DNA from: Halogeometricum sp. S3BR5-2
GTDB taxonomy: Archaea; Halobacteriota; Halobacteria; Halobacteriales; Haloferacaceae
Assembly (NCBI RefSeq): GCF_031624635.1
Contig: NZ_JAMQOQ010000005.1
Span: 186,001-250,000 of the forward strand
Reading direction: 5' to 3'
Length of the DNA stretch: 64,000 nt
Under the pieces are notes generated by a model, which saw nothing but the letters and a program-made list of their open reading frames with translations, did not search any database and was not told the origin of the DNA. This document shows, one piece after another, positions 8,584 to 16,974 of this stretch. The position numbers were made by a program, and so were the translations under genes. Positions within the stretch are counted from its first letter, which is position 1. The number at the start of each line of letters is the position of its first letter.

Positions 8584-9768
8584 GTGAGCGAGTCGACGGG
8601 GAGCGAGGGCGGGACGTGGCGGAGCGTCGCCGTCGTCGCCGGGTGGCAGACGGCCGCCAGCCTCTGTTACTACAGCATCTTCGCCGCGACGGGGTTCGTC
8701 CGGGAGACGTTCGGCGTCTCGGAGTCGCGGGTGGGGCTGTTTCTCACCGCCGCGCTCCTCGGCTACACGGTGTCGCTGTTTCCCAGCGGCGCCGCCGTCG
8801 ACGGCTACGGCGAGAAGCGCGTGATGACGGCCGGTCTGCTCGCACTGGGCGTCGCCTCCGTCGGCGTGACGCTGGCGCCGACGTACGCGCTGTTGCTCCT
8901 CGCGGGCGCGCTGTTGGGCGCCGCGTACTCGACGGCGATGCCGGGGACGAACCGCGGCATCGTCGCCGGCGCACCGCGGGGGCGAGCGAACCTCGCCATG
9001 GGACTGAAACAGGTCGGCGTCACCGCCGGGAGCGGCGTCTCCTCGCTTCTCATCACCGGTATCGCGGCGATAGCGGCGTGGCAGGTGGGATTCTGGGCCG
9101 TCGCCGTCCTCGCGGGCGTCTACGCCGTCGGCTTCGGCGTCGTCTACCGGGGGAAGGCGGGGACGGGCGAGGTGACGTGGCCCGAGATGGGCGGACTCGC
9201 ATCGAATCGGGCGTACGTGGCGCTGGTCGCCGCGGGGTTCTTCCTCGGGGCGTCCATCTTCTCGATGCTCGGCTACACCGTCCTCTACGTGCAGGACGTG
9301 GTGGGCACCGGCGCCGCCGTCGCGGGCGCGGTGCTCGCGGCGACGCAGGTGACGGGCAGCGTCGGCCGCATCGGCGCGGGGACGCTCGCGGACCGACTCG
9401 GCGGCGCGCGCGGCGCCGCCACCGTCGCCCTCGCGCAACTCGTCGGCGGGGCGGCGCTGTTCGCCGTCCTCGTGAACGGCGGCGACTCACTCCTCGTCAC
9501 CGCGGCGGTGTTCGTCGGCCTCGGCGTCACCATCCACGGGTCGACGGGCGTGTTCTACTCCTGTCTGAGCGACGTCGTCGACGCCGACGACATCGGCGCG
9601 GCGACGGCGGGCGGGCAGACGGGGCTGAACACCGGCGGACTGCTCGCGCCGCCCGCCTTCGGCCTCATCGTCGAGTCGGCGTGGGGGTACGACGCCGCGT
9701 GGGCGTTCGTCACCGCACTGGCCGTCACGGGCGCCGCCCTCCTGTTCGTCGTCAGGCGGCGGGTGTGA
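8584..9768 (+). CDS. MFS transporter
   Basis: 394 residues with about twelve hydrophobic segments. The loop after segment 2 carries a family-like DGYGEKRVM motif, and the central loop is short. Substrate unknown; the closest general type is the nitrate/oxalate-like or CynX-like branch of the major facilitator superfamily, but this is not firm. GTG at 8584 is used because the reading upstream is an out-of-frame shadow of hemD and has no plausible protein character. It lies 37 bases after hemD and may be read through from it, though no functional link is evident. Confidence 0.8.
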   Translation: MSESTGSEGGTWRSVAVVAGWQTAASLCYYSIFAATGFVRETFGVSESRVGLFLTAALLGYTVSLFPSGAAVDGYGEKRVMTAGLLALGVASVGVTLAPTYALLLLAGALLGAAYSTAMPGTNRGIVAGAPRGRANLAMGLKQVGVTAGSGVSSLLITGIAAIAAWQVGFWAVAVLAGVYAVGFGVVYRGKAGTGEVTWPEMGGLASNRAYVALVAAGFFLGASIFSMLGYTVLYVQDVVGTGAAVAGAVLAATQVTGSVGRIGAGTLADRLGGARGAATVALAQLVGGAALFAVLVNGGDSLLVTAAVFVGLGVTIHGSTGVFYSCLSDVVDADDIGAATAGGQTGLNTGGLLAPPAFGLIVESAWGYDAAWAFVTALAVTGAALLFVVRRRV

Positions 9769-9814
9769 GGCTTCGAGCGGAGTTTTGTCTTCCGCCGTCG
9801 ACTACGACCGAGCG

Positions 9815-10036
9815 ATGCCCTCCCTCCGCGACCGATACCGACGCCTCGACGCGCTGGTTCGAGGGTTCTCGCGCGCGAGGTACGCGGCGGCGATGGGTCT
9901 GGCTGGAGCGGTCGCCTACGTCGTTGTCTCCTCGTTTTTCGGCGGCGTCGATCCGGTCGTAGCCGGATGGATGTGGGTCGTCGGCGCGTTCGTCACCTAC
10001 TACGCGGAACCGAACCGGCAGAACGCGACCGGATAG
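9815..10036 (+). CDS. Small membrane protein, unknown function
   Basis: 73 residues: a basic amphipathic N-terminus (LRDRYRRLDALVRGFSRARY) followed by two hydrophobic segments. ATG 9815 is preferred to an earlier GTG because AGTTTTG lies about 30 bases before it, giving a leaderless promoter. No family recognised. Confidence 0.6.
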   Translation: MPSLRDRYRRLDALVRGFSRARYAAAMGLAGAVAYVVVSSFFGGVDPVVAGWMWVVGAFVTYYAEPNRQNATG

Positions 10037-10079
10037 CCCGAGACGCAGGTTTAAACCCGAGAGCGCGCAAGCCGAGGGT

Positions 10080-11516
10080 ATGAGCGCGGACGGCGTCGCG
10101 GAGTCGGAGGCACCGGTACCGGAGATGGAAGACCACGCCGCCGACTGCGCGGCGCGGTTGCGCGCGGCCGACGAGGTGCTCCTCGCCTCCCACATCGACG
10201 CCGACGGCCTGACCAGCGCCGCCGTCGCCGCCTCCGCCTTCGAACGCGCCGGAATCCCGTTCGAGACCGTCTTCTCGAAGCAGTTGGACGAGAAGGAAGT
10301 AGCGCGAATCGCCGCCACCGACTACGACATCGTCCTCTTCACCGACTTCGGCAGCGGCCAGTTGGACATCATCGCGGAACACGAGGCTGCGGGCGACTTC
10401 GAACCCGTCATCGCCGACCACCACCAACCCGCGGACGCGGACACCGAGTTCCACCTCAATCCGCTCAGATTCGGCGTCGACGGCGCCTCCGAACTGTCCG
10501 GCGCGGGCGCGAGTTACGTCCTCGCGCGGGCGCTCGAATCCGAACCGGGGACGAACCGCGACTTAGCGGCGTTAGCCGTCGTCGGCGCCGTCGGGGACAT
10601 GCAGAACTCGCAGGGGGGGTTGCACGGCGCGAACGCCGGAATCGTCGCCGACGGCGTCGAAGCCGGCGTCCTCGAAGAGGCGACCGACCTCGCCATCTAC
10701 GGCCGACAGACGCGCCCGCTCCCGAAGTTCCTGGAGTACGCGAGCGACGTGCGCATCCCCGGCGTCTCGAACGACCAGAACGGGGCGATTCAGTTCCTCT
10801 CGGACCTCGATTTGGACCTCAAATCGGACGGCGAGTGGCGCCGGTGGGTCGACCTCTCGATGGCCGAGCGCAAGACGGTGGTGAGCGCGCTGATGCGCCG
10901 CGCCATCGCCTCGGGCGTGCCCGCGAAGCGCATCGAGGAACTCGTCGGGACGACCTACTCGCTGTTGGACGAAGAGGAGGGCACCGAACTCCGCGACGTG
11001 AGCGAGTTCTCCACCCTTCTCAACGCCACCGCGCGGTACGAACGCGCGGACGTGGGACTGGCGGTCTGTCTCGGCGACAGGGGCGAGGCGCTCGACCGGG
11101 CGCGGAAACTGCTCAGGAACCACCGGCGGAACCTCTCGGAGGGGCTCCAGTGGGTGAAAAACGAGGGCGTCACCGTCGAGGAGAACGTCCAGTGGTTCGA
11201 CGCCGGGACGCGAATCCGCGAGACCATCGTCGGCATCGTCGCCGGGATGGCCGTCGGCGCGGCGGGCATCCGCGGCGACGTCCCCATCCTCGCGTTCGCG
11301 GAGAAGTCGGCCGACGAGGTGAAGGTGTCCGCGCGGGGGACGCACGCTCTCGTCCGGGAGGGACTCGACCTCTCGGCGGTGATGCGGGAGGCGTCGCGCG
11401 CCGTCGGCGGCGACGGCGGCGGACACGACGTGGCCGCCGGCGCGACCATCCCCGCGGGGACCCGCGAGGCGTTCCTCCGGGAGGCGGACCGCATCGTCGG
11501 CGAGCAGTTGGAATGA
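10080..11516 (+). CDS. DHH-family phosphoesterase, RecJ-like
   Basis: 478 residues. The DHH domain is at the N-terminal half: DADG at residues 40-43, the Asp-containing TDFGSGQ, and the name-giving D113-H114-H115 in IADHHQP, which bind catalytic manganese. The C-terminal DHHA1 domain ends with GGDGGGHDVAAGA, the Gly/His motif that contacts substrate. Archaeal members of this group are single-strand nucleases, and some associate with the replication machinery (GAN/RecJ type). Which haloarchaeal RecJ paralogue this is cannot be told. Its promoter is marked by GGTTTAAAC about 30 bases before the ATG. Confidence 0.88.
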   Translation: MSADGVAESEAPVPEMEDHAADCAARLRAADEVLLASHIDADGLTSAAVAASAFERAGIPFETVFSKQLDEKEVARIAATDYDIVLFTDFGSGQLDIIAEHEAAGDFEPVIADHHQPADADTEFHLNPLRFGVDGASELSGAGASYVLARALESEPGTNRDLAALAVVGAVGDMQNSQGGLHGANAGIVADGVEAGVLEEATDLAIYGRQTRPLPKFLEYASDVRIPGVSNDQNGAIQFLSDLDLDLKSDGEWRRWVDLSMAERKTVVSALMRRAIASGVPAKRIEELVGTTYSLLDEEEGTELRDVSEFSTLLNATARYERADVGLAVCLGDRGEALDRARKLLRNHRRNLSEGLQWVKNEGVTVEENVQWFDAGTRIRETIVGIVAGMAVGAAGIRGDVPILAFAEKSADEVKVSARGTHALVREGLDLSAVMREASRAVGGDGGGHDVAAGATIPAGTREAFLREADRIVGEQLE

Positions 11517-11585
11517 GGCGGCCGAACCGCCTAAGCACGCCGCGGGCGGAGTGTCGGTACGGTCGCTCGGCCGTGATTCACAGCT

Positions 11586-11990
11586 ATGGAAGGTTCGCAT
11601 ACGCGTAGACGACTGCTCGCCGGCCTCTCGGCCGTCGGCGTCGCCTCGCTCGGCGGCTGCGTGACGACAGGTCTCTCGCTCAGTGCCGACGGCGTCGACG
11701 AGTCCGGCGTGTTCGACTCCCTCTCGCTGTCGGAGTCGTGGACGGCGAACAAGGCCGTGGTGAAGGTGACGCTCACCGACGCCGCGACGACCCGACAGAA
11801 CGTCCGGAAGGTGGCCGTCATCGACGGCGAGGGCTCCAGCGTCTGGACCGACACGGTCGACCCCGGTCAGACCAGCGTGACCGGCGCTCGTTTCCCCGTG
11901 AACCAGACGGCCACCCTCACCGCCTCGGACAACGACGACGCGTTCGTCGACTCGGTGTCGGTGACGCTGAACGGGTCGTCGATTCCCTAA
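11586..11990 (+). CDS. Tat-exported small lipoprotein
   Basis: 134 residues. A twin-arginine signal (THTRRRLLAGL-like, residues 6-14) leads to a lipobox LGGC with Cys25 as the expected lipidation site. The mature part, about 110 residues, is beta-rich and resembles an immunoglobulin-like or FxLYD-type domain (VVKVTLTDAATTRQNVRKVAV). It would be anchored on the outside of the membrane. Function unknown. Confidence 0.75.
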   Translation: MEGSHTRRRLLAGLSAVGVASLGGCVTTGLSLSADGVDESGVFDSLSLSESWTANKAVVKVTLTDAATTRQNVRKVAVIDGEGSSVWTDTVDPGQTSVTGARFPVNQTATLTASDNDDAFVDSVSVTLNGSSIP

Positions 11991-12766
11991 TCCTGCGACG
12001 GCGTTCGCAAGAGCCGACTGCGATCCGCCAGCGACGGCTGCGTTCGATTTCGCGAGCGCATGATTCGATATAGCACGATGTAGTTTACTGAGGGAAGAGG
12101 AGCGGTCGGACGGACTACACTCGAAATGCCGGCAGAGGCGGCGGAGAGGCCCATCTCGTCCGAATCCGAAGTCTGGAAATCGGGCGAGCGATGAGAGTCG
12201 AGTCGAGGAGGATGAAAGCGGGGGGAAAGCGACGGACCGGAGCGACAAAGCCGTCCGAGTCGCCGGTGCGGGGGCCGACGGGGAACACGAATCAGTTCGC
12301 CCGGAGACGGCGGAGGCGGAAATCGTCGGCGCGTCGGCCGACGTACGTTACCCCATTCCCGGAGTTAACCGCTGGTCCGAAATCAAGTAGCGAGGCCGCG
12401 CGGGTCGGTCGTTGGCCGATGCGTCGGCGGTGTCCGATACCTCAGTCGCGCCCGTGTCGCCGGAACGGTTTCTCTTCCACGCCGGCAGCCCGGCGAGAGC
12501 GTCGCGATGCCGGCAGTCGCTCTGAGGGTTAGTCGTCGGACGGATCGACGGGAGCCGAACGCCCGAGCGGCGAAACGCGGAGCGGCGTAACGAGTGCAAC
12601 CGGCCGGAAGCGCCCGCACGAGTGTCGATTTGTGGAGAGGGGCATTCAGCGGATGGATGTGGCGATAAATTCTATGATGCTATACAAAATGGCAGTCGGC
12701 GGGAGGACGGACGATCCCCGCGCCGCCGACCGTCCGACTTTTCTTCTCGAACGGGAACAGACAGGT
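11991..12766. other. Gene-free stretch of 776 bases
   Basis: No reading frame on either strand has the codon pattern of the neighbouring genes, and no tRNA or common structured RNA was recognised. An AT-rich patch occurs at about 12664-12692. The last 30 bases carry ACTTTTCTT (12737-12745), a likely TATA region for the next gene. The right part (12370-12600) is rich in short GC inverted repeats. It may be decayed coding sequence or an unrecognised RNA gene. Confidence 0.5.
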
Positions 12767-13084
12767 ATGACCGAGTTCGACCCCGAGAAGTTCGAGGACA
12801 AGTACGTCCACTACTTCCCGGAACTCCAGCGCGCCTACAAGAACGCCTTCAGCACCATGAACGACGAGTACGACTCGAACCTGATCCACGCCATCGACCA
12901 GCAGATTCTGAACGAGTCCGAACCCGTCTACGAGGACGGCGAGTTTCGGATTCGCCTCCCGGAGAACCCCGAGGAACGACTGACCGGCGTCGTCGTCGAC
13001 GACGAGAAACTGGACGCCGTGCTGGAGCGCTACGTCGAGGAGTTGAAGGCCGAACACCGCCGCGTGTTCGGCGTGAGCGGCTGA
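12767..13084 (+). CDS. Conserved small haloarchaeal protein (DUF5783-like)
   Basis: 105 acidic residues, predicted mostly helical, with no membrane segment or Cys. The opening (MTEFDPEKFEDKYVHYF) resembles a haloarchaea-wide family of unknown function that I recall as DUF5783; the name should be checked. ATG 12767 is used since a TATA-like ACTTTTCTT lies about 26 bases before it; the earlier in-frame ATGs would add sequence unlike protein. The NifU-like gene follows 53 bases later. Confidence 0.8.
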   Translation: MTEFDPEKFEDKYVHYFPELQRAYKNAFSTMNDEYDSNLIHAIDQQILNESEPVYEDGEFRIRLPENPEERLTGVVVDDEKLDAVLERYVEELKAEHRRVFGVSG

Positions 13085-13137
13085 GTCGGATTCGCACGAA
13101 CCAAAGGCCTAAGCCGGTTCGTCCCGAATCGCGAGAC

Positions 13138-13500
13138 ATGAGCACGGACGCGACCAACGCCGACGAAGACCTGAAAGAACGCGTCACCAACTTCCTGCGG
13201 CGCAACTTCCCGCAGATTCAGATGCACGGCGGGTCGGCCGCCATCCAGCACCTCGACCGCGAGACGGGCGAGGTCACCATCATGCTGGGCGGCGCCTGCT
13301 CGGGATGCGGCATCTCCCCGATGACGATTCAGGCCATCAAGAGCCGGATGGTCAAGGAGATTCCCGAGATAGAGACGGTCAACGCCGACACCGGGATGGG
13401 CGGCGACGGCGGCCACGACGGCGGCATGTCCCCCTCGTTCCCCGGCGAGTCGAGTTCCGACGACGGCGGTAGCGACGAAGGCCCGCAGGCGCCCTTCTAA
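13138..13500 (+). CDS. NifU-like C-terminal domain protein (Fe-S carrier)
   Basis: 120 residues. Residues 10-85 form the NifU C-terminal domain with the C54-SG-C57 motif in GGACSGCGISP, which in this family holds a [4Fe-4S] cluster shared across a dimer for delivery to target proteins. The last ~35 residues are a Gly/Asp/Ser-rich linker typical of halophiles. It is a stand-alone Nfu-type protein with no IscS or IscU nearby. Confidence 0.9.
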   Translation: MSTDATNADEDLKERVTNFLRRNFPQIQMHGGSAAIQHLDRETGEVTIMLGGACSGCGISPMTIQAIKSRMVKEIPEIETVNADTGMGGDGGHDGGMSPSFPGESSSDDGGSDEGPQAPF

Positions 13501-13583
13501 CGGAACGAGAGCCCGTTTCACGCCGTCCCGCGCGGCGAGCGAAAACCCGTGACTCTTTCGTCCCCTCCCCCCGAGAGGCGAGT

Positions 13584-15131
13584 ATGAGCACTGAGGCACC
13601 CGAGAACGTTCTCTTCGTCGTGATGGACACGGTTCGGAAGGACCGCCTCGGGCCGTACGGGTACGACCGGGGGACGACGCCGAACCTCGACGCGTTCGCC
13701 GAGGAGGCGACGGTGTTCGAGCAGGCGGTCGCTCCGGCGCCGTGGACGCTGCCCGTCCACGCGTCGCTGTTCACCGGCATGTACCCCTCGCACCACGGCG
13801 CCGACCAGGAGAACCCCTACTTGGAGGGCGCGACGACCCTCGCGGAGACGCTCTCGGCGGCGGGGTACGACACCGCCTGCTACTCCTCGAACGCCTGGAT
13901 CACGCCGTACACCCACCTGACCGACGGCTTCGACAGTCAGGACAACTTCTTCGAGGTGATGCCCGGCGAGTTCCTCTCGGGACCGCTGGCGAAGGCGTGG
14001 AAGACGATGAACGACAACGAGGCGCTCCGGGCCGTCGCGGACAAACTCGTCAGCCTCGGCAACACCGCCCACGAGTACTTCGCCGGCGGCGGCGGCGCCG
14101 ACTCGAAGACGCCCGCCGTCATCGACCGGACGGCGGAGTTCATCGACTCCTCGGACGAGTCGTTCGCGTTCATCAACCTCATGGACGCGCACCTGCCGTA
14201 CCATCCGCCCGAGGAGTTCGCCGAGAAGTTCGCCCCCGGCGTCGACTCCACGGAGGTCTGCCAGAACTCCAAGGAGTACAACGCGGGCGCGCGCGACATC
14301 GACGACGACGAGTGGGAGGCCATTCGCGGCCTGTACGACGCCGAAATCGCCCACATCGACGACCAACTCGGCCGCCTGTTCGACTGGCTGAAAGAGACCG
14401 ACCGATGGGACGACACGATGGTCGTCGTCTGCGCCGACCACGGCGAACTCCACGGCGAACACGACCTGTACGGCCACGAGTTCTGCCTGTACGACCCCCT
14501 CGTGAACGTCCCACTGATGGTGAAACATCCGGCGCTGGAGGACGAACGCCGCGAGGACCAGGTGGAACTGGTCGACCTCTATCACACGGTACTCGACGCT
14601 CTGGAGGTCGAGGGCGGGACGCCCGCCTCGCCCGGCGACGACGCCGTCACCCTCGACCGAACCCGGTCGCTGCTCTCGCAGTCCTACCGCGAGTTCTCGG
14701 AACCCGAGACGGCGAACGACGACCCCGGACGGGTTCACGATGGAGAGTACGCGTTCGTGGAGTACTCCCGTCCGGTGGTGGAACTGAAGCAGTTGGAGGA
14801 GAAGGCGTCGGACGCCGGTATCACGCTCCCCGAAGATTCGCGCTTTTACTCGCGGATGCGCGCCGCGCGGCGCACCGACGCGAAGTACGTCCGCATCGAC
14901 CGCATCCCCGACGAGGCCTACCGCCTCGACGAGGACCCCGGCGAGGCGGAGAACCTCGCGGAGAGCGACGACGAGGCGATAGCCGAGACGGAGTCCGCCC
15001 TCTCCGCGTTCGAGTCGAACGTCGGCGGCGCGTGGACCGACGCGCTGAGCGACGACGTCTCGGACGACTCCGTGGAGGAGATGGACGAGGAGGCGCAGGA
15101 ACGCCTGCGCGACCTCGGTTACTTGGAGTAG
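13584..15131 (+). CDS. Sulfatase-fold hydrolase without the usual nucleophile residue
   Basis: 515 residues of the alkaline phosphatase/sulfatase superfamily. The N-terminal metal site is present (VVMDTVRKDRLGPYG, Asp15), and later VVVCADHGELHGE supplies the second Asp/His pair. At the position where sulfatases have the Cys or Ser converted to formylglycine (C/S-x-P-x-R), this protein has T55-L-P57-V-H59. It is therefore unlikely to be a classical formylglycine sulfatase and may act on phosphoesters or transfer groups. The C-terminal ~150 residues are acidic. No signal peptide, so cytoplasmic. Confidence 0.82.
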   Translation: MSTEAPENVLFVVMDTVRKDRLGPYGYDRGTTPNLDAFAEEATVFEQAVAPAPWTLPVHASLFTGMYPSHHGADQENPYLEGATTLAETLSAAGYDTACYSSNAWITPYTHLTDGFDSQDNFFEVMPGEFLSGPLAKAWKTMNDNEALRAVADKLVSLGNTAHEYFAGGGGADSKTPAVIDRTAEFIDSSDESFAFINLMDAHLPYHPPEEFAEKFAPGVDSTEVCQNSKEYNAGARDIDDDEWEAIRGLYDAEIAHIDDQLGRLFDWLKETDRWDDTMVVVCADHGELHGEHDLYGHEFCLYDPLVNVPLMVKHPALEDERREDQVELVDLYHTVLDALEVEGGTPASPGDDAVTLDRTRSLLSQSYREFSEPETANDDPGRVHDGEYAFVEYSRPVVELKQLEEKASDAGITLPEDSRFYSRMRAARRTDAKYVRIDRIPDEAYRLDEDPGEAENLAESDDEAIAETESALSAFESNVGGAWTDALSDDVSDDSVEEMDEEAQERLRDLGYLE

Positions 15132-15149
15132 AGTCGGAGGGAGAGGGCC

Positions 15150-15506
15150 TCAGCCCGCCAGACGGAGTCCGGCAACGCCGGCGACGATGGCGACGATGCA
15201 GGCGAGTCGAACCGGCGAGGTGGACTCGTCGAACAGGACGATGCCGAGGAGGACGGTGCCCACCGCGCCGATTCCGGTCCAGACGGCGTAGGCGGTGCCG
15301 ACCGGCAGCACCTCGACGGCGGCGGCGAGGCCGGCCATGCTCACGACGAGAGCGACGGCGACGAACGCCGTCGCGCGGAGGTTCGAGAAGCCGTCGGCGT
15401 ACTCCAATCCGACGGCCCACGCCGTCTCGAAGAACGCGGCGCCGATCAGAACGAGCCAGGCGGTCTGTCTATCCACGCGCGCCGGTTCGGGACGCGCGGC
15501 CTTCAC
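15150..15506 (-). CDS. Small multidrug resistance (SMR) family transporter
   Basis: 118 residues with four membrane helices. The essential membrane glutamate of EmrE-type exporters appears as Glu27 in FFETAWAVGLEYADG, and the GTAYAVWTGIGAVGT motif of helix 3 is typical. SMR proteins work as dual-topology dimers exchanging protons for guanidinium or cationic drugs. The GTG start at 15506 overlaps the stop of the ketopantoate reductase gene (GTGA), so the two are translated together. It converges with the sulfatase-like gene. Confidence 0.88.
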   Translation of the reverse strand: MKAARPEPARVDRQTAWLVLIGAAFFETAWAVGLEYADGFSNLRATAFVAVALVVSMAGLAAAVEVLPVGTAYAVWTGIGAVGTVLLGIVLFDESTSPVRLACIVAIVAGVAGLRLAG

Positions 15507-16447
15507 TGACTCGACTCCTTCTGTCGGGTCGGCGCCGACGCCTCGACCGCCTCGCGGACGCCGCGCCCGGCCTCCCACGTCCGAAGCAGGTCCGCCAGCG
15601 TTCGGTTCGTCGGGACGTCCAAACGGTGTCGCTCCCCGCGTTCGACCACGGCGCCGTTGATGGCGTCGACTTCGGTTCGTTTCTCGTCGTCCACGTCCTG
15701 CAGCGTCGACGACCGGTTGTCGCTCGTCGCCTCGACCACTTCGTCCAGCGCCGAGAGGGCGCGGCGGTTCGGCAGCGAGACACCCTCGGCGCGGGCGACG
15801 CGGGCAGTCTCGCGGGCGGCGCGGCGGGCGAGTTCCCGTCCGGGGTCGTCGGTCAGCGCGCCGTTCTCGACGCGCGCGAGGGCGGTAGCGGCGTTGATAC
15901 CGGCGTTGACGGCGAGTTTCTCCCAGCGGCGCCGGGGCATGTCGGCCGCGACGAGCGTCTCGATTCCGGCGTCGCGGAACGCCTTGCCGACGCGTTCGGC
16001 GTGGGGGTCGATGCCGCCGCGCCGCGCCCCGAGAGCGACGCGTCCGACGCCGGTGCAGGCGACGCGGCCGGGGTCGAGGAGGCGCGCGCCGTAGGTGGCG
16101 GTGCCGGCGAGGACGGGCGCGTCGAGTCGCGCCGCCAGCGTCTCCTCGACGAAACCGTTCTGCAGCGAGAGCACCGCCTCGAACGACCCCCCCGCGAGGG
16201 CGTCCGCGGCCGCCGCCGTGTCGAACGACTTCACCGTCACGACGGCTACATCGGCGGGAGAACCGTCGTACTCGGTCGTCGCGGCGGGTGCGGTGTGAGC
16301 GTCGACGGCGCCGGAGACGCGGACGCCCCCCTCGCGGACGGCGGCGACGTGCGGGTCGCGGCCGACGAGCGTCACGTCGTGCGCGCGGGCGAGAAGCGCG
16401 CCGACGAGGGTGCCGAGACTACCGGCGCCGAAGACGAGTACATCCAT
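15503..16447 (-). CDS. panE: 2-dehydropantoate 2-reductase
   Basis: 314 residues. Reduces ketopantoate to pantoate with NADPH, a step towards coenzyme A. The N-terminal nucleotide-binding motif GAGSLG is at residues 7-12, VVTVKSFDTAAAA supplies the family lysine region, and RRRWEKLAVNAGINAATAL is the conserved central helix with catalytic-site residues. The start ATG is preceded by a G/C-rich spacer after the zinc-ribbon gene. Its coupling to an SMR exporter has no evident metabolic reason. Confidence 0.9.
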   Translation of the reverse strand: MDVLVFGAGSLGTLVGALLARAHDVTLVGRDPHVAAVREGGVRVSGAVDAHTAPAATTEYDGSPADVAVVTVKSFDTAAAADALAGGSFEAVLSLQNGFVEETLAARLDAPVLAGTATYGARLLDPGRVACTGVGRVALGARRGGIDPHAERVGKAFRDAGIETLVAADMPRRRWEKLAVNAGINAATALARVENGALTDDPGRELARRAARETARVARAEGVSLPNRRALSALDEVVEATSDNRSSTLQDVDDEKRTEVDAINGAVVERGERHRLDVPTNRTLADLLRTWEAGRGVREAVEASAPTRQKESSQ

Positions 16448-16502
16448 GTCGGGCGGTCGTCGGCGGGCGGAAAAAGCGGTCGGGTCCGGGTTCGCGTCCG
16501 CG

Positions 16503-16793
16503 TCAGTCCTCTGTCCAGTAGTACAGTTCCTCTTTGGCCGCGCCGCAGTTCGGACAGGAGTCGGGCATCTCCTCCACGTCGCCCATCTCGCCGCAGTTGC
16601 CGCACCGCCACATCAGTTCGGCCTCGCCGAACTCGTGGCCGGCGCGTTCGTGTTCGACCGAGAGGCTGACGATTCCCTCCCGGGTCGACACGTAGAACCC
16701 GTCGTCGTCGAACCCGCGGACGCTGCCGAGTTCCTCGCCGTCTTCGGTGTACACGGTGCTCCCGATGCTGACGCTGGGTGTCTCGTCGACCAT
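16503..16793 (-). CDS. Small rubredoxin-like zinc-ribbon protein
   Basis: 96 residues. The N-terminal half is a small beta barrel-like segment (VSIGSTVYTEDGEELGSVRGFDDDGFYV) similar to PRC-barrel proteins. The C-terminal third has WRCGNCGE and SCPNCGA, a four-Cys zinc or iron ribbon. I recall a haloarchaeal family described as rubredoxin-like with this arrangement. Start ATG 16793 is chosen because sequence further upstream belongs to a structured repeat and gives implausible protein. Confidence 0.75.
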   Translation of the reverse strand: MVDETPSVSIGSTVYTEDGEELGSVRGFDDDGFYVSTREGIVSLSVEHERAGHEFGEAELMWRCGNCGEMGDVEEMPDSCPNCGAAKEELYYWTED

Positions 16794-16873
16794 GTGAGAG
16801 GAATCGACGGCCGAGGGCATAAATCTCGGCGGCGAATCGCGGAGCGGGGTGGTGCGGAAAGAACGAAGCAGTT

Positions 16874-16974
16874 GTACCGTGAGGCGAGCGAACGCGAGCC
16901 TCACGGGAGCTTTTTGGTGGAGCTTTTTGCAACGAGCGGTCGCGCGTAGCGCGACCCGAGTCAGCAAAAAGGTC
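16874..16974 (-). repeat. Structured repeat directly after the polC stop, copy 1
   Basis: Read along the minus strand just after the polC stop codon: CCTTTTTG, a hairpin GGTCGCGC-tac-GCGCGACC (16938-16956), two copies of CAAAAAGCT (the complement of AGCTTTTTG at 16908 and 16921), then a second hairpin with stem CCGTGAGGC/GCCTCACGG (16877-16906), ending GTAC. A diverged copy with matching order and compensated stem bases lies at 63006-63130, also directly after a minus-strand stop. The first T-run after the stop is suited to archaeal termination. Confidence 0.75.

Noticed and set aside
12110-12540. Candidate RNase P or SRP RNA in the gene-free stretch
   Set aside because: I could not find the conserved core sequences of either RNA on either strand.
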